A stretch of 64,000 bases of DNA from Marinobacterium_A aestuariivivens (GTDB taxonomy: Bacteria; Pseudomonadota; Gammaproteobacteria; Pseudomonadales; Balneatricaceae), in contig NZ_JBHSWE010000001.1 in assembly GCF_042661465.1 (NCBI RefSeq), positions 3,100,001 to 3,164,000 on the forward strand, written 5' to 3'. Below are positions 58,163-64,000 of this stretch, piece by piece; positions within the stretch are counted from its first letter, which is position 1, and each line of letters begins with the position of its first letter. Made by a program: the position numbers and the translations under genes. The notes beneath the pieces were generated by a model. That model had not been told where the DNA came from. It ran no database searches and worked only from the letters and a program-made list of their open reading frames with translations.

Positions 58163-58939
58163 ATGGCTTATCGCACTATCCGGGTGGAAAGGCTGGACGG
58201 CGTCGGACTGATCCGACTCGACCGGCCCGAGGTGCATAACGCCCTCAATGGCGAACTGATGCGTGAGCTCGGCGAGGCGCTGTGCACGCTGGAGGCTGCG
58301 ACGGCAATACGTGCGATGGTGATCACCGGCAACGAGCGTGCTTTCGCCGCCGGCGCCGATATCGCCGAGATCGCCGCCAAGGACTTCGCCGATCTCTACC
58401 TCGAGAACTTCGTCACCACCGACTGGGAGGAAGTGACCCGTTGCCGCAAGCCGGTGATCGCGGCGGTGGCGGGGCTGGCGCTCGGCGGCGGTTGCGAGCT
58501 GGCGATGATGTGCGACTTCATTATTGCCGCCGACAACGCCCGCTTCGGTCAACCCGAGGTGAAGGTCGGCACCCTGCCGGGTGCCGGCGGCACCCAGCGC
58601 CTGGCCCGTGCCGTCGGCAAGGCCAAGGCGATGGATCTGTGTCTGACCGGGCGCCTGATGGACGCCGAGGAAGCGGAACGCAGCGGCCTGGTCAGTCGGG
58701 TGGTGCCGGCGGTGGCGTTGCTCGACGAGGCCCTGGCCGCCGCACGACAGATCGCAGCGCATTCCGGCATGGCGGTACGGCTCAACAAGGCGGCGGTCGA
58801 CCGTGCCTTTGAAACGCCGCTGGCCGAGGGCGTGCTGTTCGAGCGGCATCTGCTCTATGCCAGTTTTTCCAGTGCCGACCAGAAGGAAGGCATGCGTGCC
58901 TTTCTCGAAAAACGCGAACCCCACTGGCAGGACCGCTGA
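58163..58939 (+). CDS. badK: Cyclohex-1-ene-1-carboxyl-CoA hydratase BadK
   Basis: 258-residue enoyl-CoA hydratase forming 2-hydroxycyclohexane-1-carboxyl-CoA. It shows IRLDRPEVHNALNGELMREL, AFAAGADIAEIAAKDFADLY (oxyanion), ALGGGCELAMMCDFIIAADN with catalytic Glu, and the second Glu in VKVGTLPGAGGTQRLARAVG. Strong AGGAGG before the ATG. First gene of the plus-strand operon. Confidence 0.9.
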   Translation: MAYRTIRVERLDGVGLIRLDRPEVHNALNGELMRELGEALCTLEAATAIRAMVITGNERAFAAGADIAEIAAKDFADLYLENFVTTDWEEVTRCRKPVIAAVAGLALGGGCELAMMCDFIIAADNARFGQPEVKVGTLPGAGGTQRLARAVGKAKAMDLCLTGRLMDAEEAERSGLVSRVVPAVALLDEALAAARQIAAHSGMAVRLNKAAVDRAFETPLAEGVLFERHLLYASFSSADQKEGMRAFLEKREPHWQDR

Positions 58940-58985
58940 GTCGGCGACGGGCCGCAGCAAGAATTACGAGCGACAGGAGGTACCG

Positions 58986-60337
58986 ATGTCCGATCTGGTT
59001 GCCACTACTCTTATCGACGATATCTGCGTGATCCGGGTCGACAACCCGCCTGTAAACGCCCTGAGCCAGGCCTTGCGTGCCGCTCTGTTAAACGCCTTTT
59101 CAGCTGCCGATGCTGATCCAGATGTTCGCGCGGTGGTGTTGCTGTGTGAGGGGCGCACCTTCATCGCCGGCGCCGATATCCGCGAGTTCGGCAAGCCGCC
59201 GCAGCCGCCGCTGTTGCCTGACCTGGTGAACCGGGTCGAGGCATCGACCAAGCCGTCGGTGGCGGTGATCCACGGCTCGGCGCTCGGCGGCGGCCTCGAG
59301 CTGGCACTGGGCTGTCATTATCGCATCGCGCGTCCCGATGCCCGACTCGGCTTGCCGGAGGTGCGGCTCGGACTGCTGCCGGGGGCTGGCGGCACGCAAC
59401 GCCTGCCGCGCCTGGTGGGCGTGCCGGTGGCGCTGGACATGATCGTCAGCGGGGAGGCGCTGGATGCGCCCCAAGCCTGTCGTACAGGGCTCGTCGACTC
59501 GCTGTTCGATGGCGACCCGCAAGTGGCCGGACTGGCGTTTGCCTGGGAACTGCTGGCACAGGGCCAGGGCCGCGACGCAGCGGCGAGCAGCGGGCGCAGC
59601 TCGAGACCGGCGTCGATGTTCGGGCGCTGCTGGCTGCCCGGCGGCACGAGGTCGACCGGCGGATGCCGGGGCTGTTTTCGCCGCAGCGCGTGATCGACGC
59701 GATCGAGGCGGCGGTGCAGTTGCCGCTGCGAGACGGGCTGCGCCTTGAACGCGAACTGTTCCTGCAGTGCATGGCGTCACCCCAGCGGGCGGCGCTGGTA
59801 CACCGTTTCCAGGTCGAGCGGCGCTTTGCCCGTCGGCTCAAGGAGCAGCGCCAGGACCCGAGTCGAGAGGTCGGCGCACGCTTGACCGGACGCTATCGCG
59901 AGACGATAGCGCAGCTGCTCGATGAAGGAGCCGACGAAGCCGGCCTTGATGCTGCCCTGCGTGCCTTTGGCATGGCAGAGGGACCTTTGCGTCCCGCTGT
60001 TGTCACGGCGACTGCCGACGAGGCCGACGCTGTCGAGTCGGAACGGCTGATCGAACGTCCGTTGCTGGCGTTGGTCGACGAGGGCGCGCGCCTTCTGGGC
60101 GAGGGCCTGGTGCAGGACGCCGGCGATATCGATCACATCCTGATTCGCGACTGCGGCTTCCCGCCCCAGCGCGGTGGCCCGATGTTCTACGCTGACACCC
60201 TTGGCCTGTCACGGGTGCTCGAACGGATGCGCCACTGGCAGGAACGTTTGGGCGCCGCCTGGACCCCGGCGTCGCTGCTGCAGCAACTGGCCGCCGCGGG
60301 CCGCACCTTTGCCGATCTGAACGGCAACCCCCGATAG
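58986..60337 (+). CDS. Shortened PimF-like enoyl-CoA hydratase/isomerase, frameshifted
   Basis: About 450 residues after an indel near 59582. The N-terminal crotonase domain is complete (AFSAADADPDVRAVVLL, TFIAGADIREFG, SALGGGLELALGCHYRIARP, EVRLGLLPGAGGTQRLPRLV). The usual trifunctional-type protein (about 700 residues) then has an NAD-binding domain with GxGxxG; here none is present. The chain passes through a linker (RRFARRLKEQRQDPSREVGA) straight to the C-terminal helical parts (LDEGADEAGLDAALRAFGMA; LVDEGARLLGEGLVQDAGDI; PPQRGGPMFYADTLGLSRVL). Hydration is plausible; dehydrogenation is not. A separate dehydrogenase gene at 62741 could supply it. Confidence 0.82.
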
Positions 60338-60347
60338 AGGAGTGCTT

Positions 60348-61544
60348 ATGAATATCCGATACAGCGCCGATGAACTGGCGTTTCGAGACGAGGTCCGGGC
60401 CTTTCTGCGCGAGGCGTTGCCGGCCGATATCGCCGACAGCGTGCGTCTGGGCCGACGCCTGCGAAAAGAGGACCACCAGCGCTGGCAGCGCATACTGGCC
60501 AAAAAGGGCTGGTACGCCGCCAACTGGCCCATCGAGCACGGCGGCACCGGCTGGAGCCTGGTGCAGAAGCACATCTTCGAGGAGGCGTGCGCGGCCTTCG
60601 GCGCGCCACGGCTGATCTCCTTCGGCGTCAATATGGTGGCGCCGGTGATCATCAAGTTCGGCACCGAGCAGCAGAAAGCGCATTACCTGCCGCGGATTCT
60701 GTCAGGCGAGGACTGGTGGTGTCAGGGCTATTCGGAGCCCGGCGCGGGGTCCGACCTGGCGTCGCTGAAAACCCGGGCGGTGCGCGACGGCGACCACTAT
60801 GTCGTCAACGGTCAGAAGACCTGGACCACCCTGGGACAGTACGCCAACCGCATTTTCTGCCTGGTGCGCACCAGCTCCGAGGCGCGACCGCAGCAGGGTA
60901 TTTCCTTCCTGCTGATCGACATGGACAGCCCGGGTATCAGCGTGCGGCCCATCATCACTCTCGACGGCGAACACGAGGTCAACGAGGTGTTCTTCGACAA
61001 CGTCCGGGTACCGGTCGCAAACCTCGTCGGCGAGGAGAACCGCGGCTGGACCTGCGCCAAGTACCTGCTGACCCACGAGCGTACCGGCCAGGCCGGTATC
61101 GGTTTTTCCAAGGCCGCGCTGGCGCACCTCAAGCAGATCGCCGCGCGCGAGACCCGCGACGGCCGGCCGCTGATCGAGAATCCGCGGCTGCGGACCCGCA
61201 TCGCCGAGGTCGAGATGCGCCTGCTGGCGGTGGAGGTGAGCACGCTGCGGATCCTCGCGGCGACCCGTGACGGCGGTGTGCCCGGAGCGGAAAGCTCGAT
61301 CCTGAAGATCCAGGGCTCGGAGATCCGCCAGGCGATCAGCGACCTGACGCGCCGGGTGCTCGGTCCCCAGGCGTTGCCGTTCGTCGAGGCGGAGCTCGAA
61401 GCGGGCTTCGACGGCCAGCCCCGCCACGCCGACTACAGCGCCGCGCCGGCAAGCCAGTATTTCAATCTGCGCAAGCTGTCGATCTACGGCGGTTCCAACG
61501 AAATCCAGAAGAACATCGTCGCCAAGACGATGCTCGAGCTGTAA
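60348..61544 (+). CDS. pimC: Acyl-CoA dehydrogenase, PimC-like
   Basis: 398 residues, large-subunit type of the pimeloyl-CoA dehydrogenase pair. Landmarks are GWYAANWPIEHGGTGWSLVQ, CQGYSEPGAGSDLASLKTRA, DGDHYVVNGQKTWTTLGQYA and YGGSNEIQKNIVAKTMLEL. ATG 60348 is chosen over GTG 60342 because GAGGAG lies just upstream. The gene partner PimD follows 15 nt later. Substrate inferred from R. palustris PimCD and cluster context. Confidence 0.88.
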   Translation: MNIRYSADELAFRDEVRAFLREALPADIADSVRLGRRLRKEDHQRWQRILAKKGWYAANWPIEHGGTGWSLVQKHIFEEACAAFGAPRLISFGVNMVAPVIIKFGTEQQKAHYLPRILSGEDWWCQGYSEPGAGSDLASLKTRAVRDGDHYVVNGQKTWTTLGQYANRIFCLVRTSSEARPQQGISFLLIDMDSPGISVRPIITLDGEHEVNEVFFDNVRVPVANLVGEENRGWTCAKYLLTHERTGQAGIGFSKAALAHLKQIAARETRDGRPLIENPRLRTRIAEVEMRLLAVEVSTLRILAATRDGGVPGAESSILKIQGSEIRQAISDLTRRVLGPQALPFVEAELEAGFDGQPRHADYSAAPASQYFNLRKLSIYGGSNEIQKNIVAKTMLEL

Positions 61545-61559
61545 CGGGAGGCCGGATCG

Positions 61560-62723
61560 ATGGACTTCAATCTGAACGAAGAGCAGCAGATGCTGCAGGA
61601 CACCCTGGCCCGGCTGGTCCGGGAGCAATACGACTTTGAAAGGCGCGAGCGGTTGCTGCAGGCGAACGACGGCAGCGAGGCCTTCTGGCAGCAGTTGGCG
61701 GAACTGGGGCTGACCGCGGTGCCCTTCGCCGAGGAGTACGAGGGTTTCGGCGGCAGTGCCGTCGACAATCTGGTGATCATGACCGAATTGGGCCGTGGTC
61801 TCTGTCTGGAACCCTTCCTGCATTCGCAGATATTCGGCGGCGGCCTGCTGCAGCAACTGGCGACCGGACCCGCGCAGCAGGCGCTGTTGCCGCGGGTGGC
61901 CGCCGGCGAGCTGCGCCTGGCCGTGGCGCTGGAGGAGCCGCAGAGCCACTACCGCCTCAACGACGTCGCCTGCCGGGCCGAAGCGGTCGACGGCGGCTGG
62001 CGCCTGAGCGGGCGCAAGAGCGTGGTGATCGGCGGCGACAGCGCCGGCCGGATCCTGGTTTCGGCCAGAACCTCCGGCGAACAGCGCGACGCGGCGGGGA
62101 TCAGCCTTTTTCTGCTTGATCCCGCTACCGAAGGCATCAGCCGCACGGGCTACCCCTGCATCGACGGGCCGCGTGCCTGCGACCTGGTGCTGGACCAGGT
62201 CCGGGTGCCTGGTGATGCGCTGCTGGGCGGGGTCGGGGAAGCGCTGCCGGCGTTGCGCTATCAGCAGGGGCGGGCCATTGCCGCTCAGTGCGCCGAGGCG
62301 TTGGGGAGCCTCGAGGAGACGTTCGCGCTGACCCTTGACTACCTCAAGACACGCAAGCAGTTCGGCCGGCCGATCGGCGACTTCCAGGTGCTGCAGCATC
62401 GCATGGCTGATATGCGCAGCGAGCTGGAGCTGGCGCGCTCGATGGCGATCATGGCGGCCTGCGTCGCCGACGGGGCGGACAGCCCGGACCGCAGCCGACG
62501 TCTGGCGGCGGCACGCTTTATCGTCGCCCGGGCCTCGCAGTTCGTCGCCGAACAGGCGATCCAGCTGCACGGCGGCATCGGCATGACCTGGGAATACAGC
62601 CTGTCGCACCACGCCAAGCGGCTGGTGATGCTGAGCCACCAGTTCGGCGACGAGGATTATCACCTCGACGCCTACGCCGAGCTGCTGGACGTGGCCTACG
62701 CCGAGCTGCTGGACGTGGCCTGA
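61560..62723 (+). CDS. pimD: Acyl-CoA dehydrogenase, PimD-like
   Basis: 387 residues, small-subunit type. FNLNEEQQMLQDTLARLVRE, AVPFAEEYEGFGGSAVDNLV, AVALEEPQSHYRLNDVACRA in place of the usual serine-rich flavin site, TRKQFGRPIGDFQVLQHRMA and IQLHGGIGMTWEYSLSHHAK. It likely forms a hetero-oligomer with PimC. Its last residues are duplicated: AYAELLDV appears twice, from a 24-bp direct repeat at 62676-62723. Confidence 0.88.
   Translation: MDFNLNEEQQMLQDTLARLVREQYDFERRERLLQANDGSEAFWQQLAELGLTAVPFAEEYEGFGGSAVDNLVIMTELGRGLCLEPFLHSQIFGGGLLQQLATGPAQQALLPRVAAGELRLAVALEEPQSHYRLNDVACRAEAVDGGWRLSGRKSVVIGGDSAGRILVSARTSGEQRDAAGISLFLLDPATEGISRTGYPCIDGPRACDLVLDQVRVPGDALLGGVGEALPALRYQQGRAIAAQCAEALGSLEETFALTLDYLKTRKQFGRPIGDFQVLQHRMADMRSELELARSMAIMAACVADGADSPDRSRRLAAARFIVARASQFVAEQAIQLHGGIGMTWEYSLSHHAKRLVMLSHQFGDEDYHLDAYAELLDVAYAELLDVA
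62676..62723. repeat. 24-bp tandem duplication at the pimD 3' end
   Basis: GCCTACGCCGAGCTGCTGGA plus GCGTG-type continuation is repeated once head to tail with no mismatch, adding eight residues in frame before the stop codon. It may be a recent replication slip or an assembly duplication. Confidence 0.8.
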
Positions 62724-62740
62724 GCCGGGAGGAGGCTGAG

Positions 62741-64000
62741 ATGGAAATATTCAAACGCATCGGCGTGGTCGGCGCCGGCGCCATGGGGCGCGGCATCGTA
62801 CAGCTGTTTGCGACCTGCGGCATCGAGGTGCGGCTGCACGACAGCCGCCCGGAGGCGATCGACGAGGCGCTGTTCCACAACCGCGCCTTGCTGGAGCGGG
62901 CGCATAAGAAGGGACGGCTCAGCGCCGAAACGCTGGCACGAGCGCTCGCCTGCATGACCGCGGCGGACGAACTGGACAGGCTTGCGGACTGCGACCTGGT
63001 GGTCGAGGCGATCGTCGAACAGCTCGACGCCAAGCAGGCGCTGCTGCGCGAGCTGGAAGCCCGGGTGGCGCCGGACGCGGTGTTGGCGACCAATACCTCG
63101 TCGCTGTCGGTCGCCGCCATTGCCTCGGTCTGCCGGCATCCCGAACGGGTCGCGGGCTTGCATTTCTTCAATCCGGTACCGCTGATGAAGATCGCCGAGG
63201 TGGTGCAGGCCGGGCGAACTGCGCCCGAGGTGGGCGAGCGGTTGGTGGCGCTGGTCGAGCGGGCCGGGCACTTCGCCGCCCGGGTGCCCGACTCGCCGGG
63301 ATTTCTGGTCAACCACGCCGGCCGGGCCTATGGCCCCGAGGCGCTGCGCATCCTCGCCGAAGGCATCGCCACGCCGGCGCAGATCGACCGTATCATGCGC
63401 GACTGCCTCGGCTTCCCGATGGGCCCCTTCGAGCTGTTCGACCTGATGGGGCTGGACGTCTCCCACTCGGTGATGTGCTCGGTGCACGACCAGTTCTACC
63501 AGGATGCGCGCTACACGCCGTCGGCGCTGGTGCCGCCGCGCCTGGCCGCGGGTCTGCTCGGGCGCAAGAGCGGCGAAGGCTTCTACCGCTACACGGATGG
63601 CAAGCCGGTCCTGGACGAGAGCGCCGAGGTGGCGACCGTATCGCTCGAGCAGCCGTTCTGGCTCGACTGCGAGGATGCCGGTATGCGTGACAAGATCGCG
63701 GCGGTGCTGGCAGCCGCCGGGGCCGAGCTGGAGTCCGGCGACAGCCCCTCGACGCGTGCGATCTGCCTGGTAACGCCCTGGGCGAGGATACCAGCAGCCT
63801 GATCGCACGCAGGGGCCTGCCCGCCACACGTACCCTGGCGCTTGAGACCTTCGCCGGCTTCGAGCGGCGCCGTGTGCTGATGCGTCAGCCCGCGCTGGAG
63901 CCGACGGTACTGGCCCAGGCGCGCTGTGCGCTGACGGTGGATGGCGTACCGGTCGAGGTGATCGAGGATTCGCCGGGCTTCATCGCCCAGCGTATCGTTG
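62741..64000 (+). CDS. 3-hydroxyacyl-CoA dehydrogenase (PaaH/Hbd type), partial and frameshifted
   Basis: Runs off the right edge. The NAD domain begins FKRIGVVGAGAMGRGIVQLF (GxGxxG), then LADCDLVVEAIVEQLDAKQA, ATNTSSLSVAAIASV, LHFFNPVPLMKIAEVV (catalytic His) and SPGFLVNHAGRAYGPEALRI. C-terminal helices include GFPMGPFELFDLMGLDVSHS. A C is missing near 63775-63779, after AICLVTP; the corrected frame continues LGEDTSSLIARRGLPATRTL and reaches a second C-terminal unit, SPGFIAQRIV, at the edge. This two-unit form is about 500 residues in PaaH-type enzymes. It would supply the dehydrogenase missing from the PimF-like protein. Confidence 0.88.

Noticed and set aside
60702..62663. A 653-codon minus-strand frame opposite pimC and pimD
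   Set aside because: Antisense shadow of two intact acyl-CoA dehydrogenases; its composition is an artefact of GC-rich third positions.

Overview
The window is a GC-rich bacterial chromosome segment with a typical gammaproteobacterial gene set: succinylase-type dapC/dapD/dapE, RlmA and RlmC rRNA methylases, a LetA/LetB lipid-transport pair, SlyD, PdxH, PBP4 and a Ycf46-type ATPase. No rRNA, tRNA, CRISPR array, phage or complete insertion sequence was seen. The gene content (group 3b NiFe hydrogenase, anaerobic-type cyclohexanecarboxylate degradation, c-di-GMP signalling) suggests a metabolically versatile, possibly facultatively anaerobic environmental gammaproteobacterium. The sequence alone does not name the genus.

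Layout. 1-6.8 kb (minus): diaminopimelate/lysine genes dapC, an ArsC-like protein, dapD and dapE, then rlmA and two small proteins; fumC lies upstream. 7-30.6 kb: mixed housekeeping genes, namely PilZ, a hydrolase, a glycerate-kinase-like protein, letAB, fructosamine kinase, pdxH, an esterase, slyD, a GDSL lipoprotein, rlmC, a lytic transglycosylase, pirin, a Ycf46-like ATPase, an acyltransferase, PBP4 and a GGDEF-EAL sensor. 30.7-41 kb: a divergent hydrogenase locus, with hypF-protease-hypABCDE on the minus strand and hydBGDA on the plus strand. 41.3-46.3 kb: a DnaJ-related protein, a DUF2726 zinc-ribbon protein, a sensor kinase with degenerate ATP-binding motifs, and a transporter divergent from an AraC regulator. 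46.4-49.8 kb: a branched-chain 2-oxoacid dehydrogenase operon (E1 alpha, E1 beta, E2). 49.9-52.1 kb: an unusual protein kinase and a decayed GNAT toxin. 52.3-64 kb: a divergent cyclohexanecarboxylate cluster, with nitroreductase, badR, aliB, badI, badH and aliA on minus, and badK, a shortened pimF-like gene, pimC, pimD and a 3-hydroxyacyl-CoA dehydrogenase on plus.

How the genes work together. AliA, AliB, BadK, BadH and BadI form an unbroken route from cyclohexanecarboxylate through its CoA thioester, dehydrogenation, hydration, oxidation and ring cleavage to pimeloyl-CoA. PimC/PimD and the following enzymes would continue beta-oxidation of the dicarboxylyl-CoA. BadR sits beside the cluster, and the aliA-badK gap holds a promoter overlapped by an inverted repeat. 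HydBGDA would couple H2 to NAD(P)H, and the adjacent Hyp proteins and protease would build and finish its NiFe site.

Quality. About two dozen otherwise intact genes carry single-base frameshifts, many inside G or C runs. They look like sequencing or assembly indels rather than decay. Such genes are annotated end to end as one CDS with the approximate shift position. The intergenic regions are rich in short tandem repeats and palindromic repeats.
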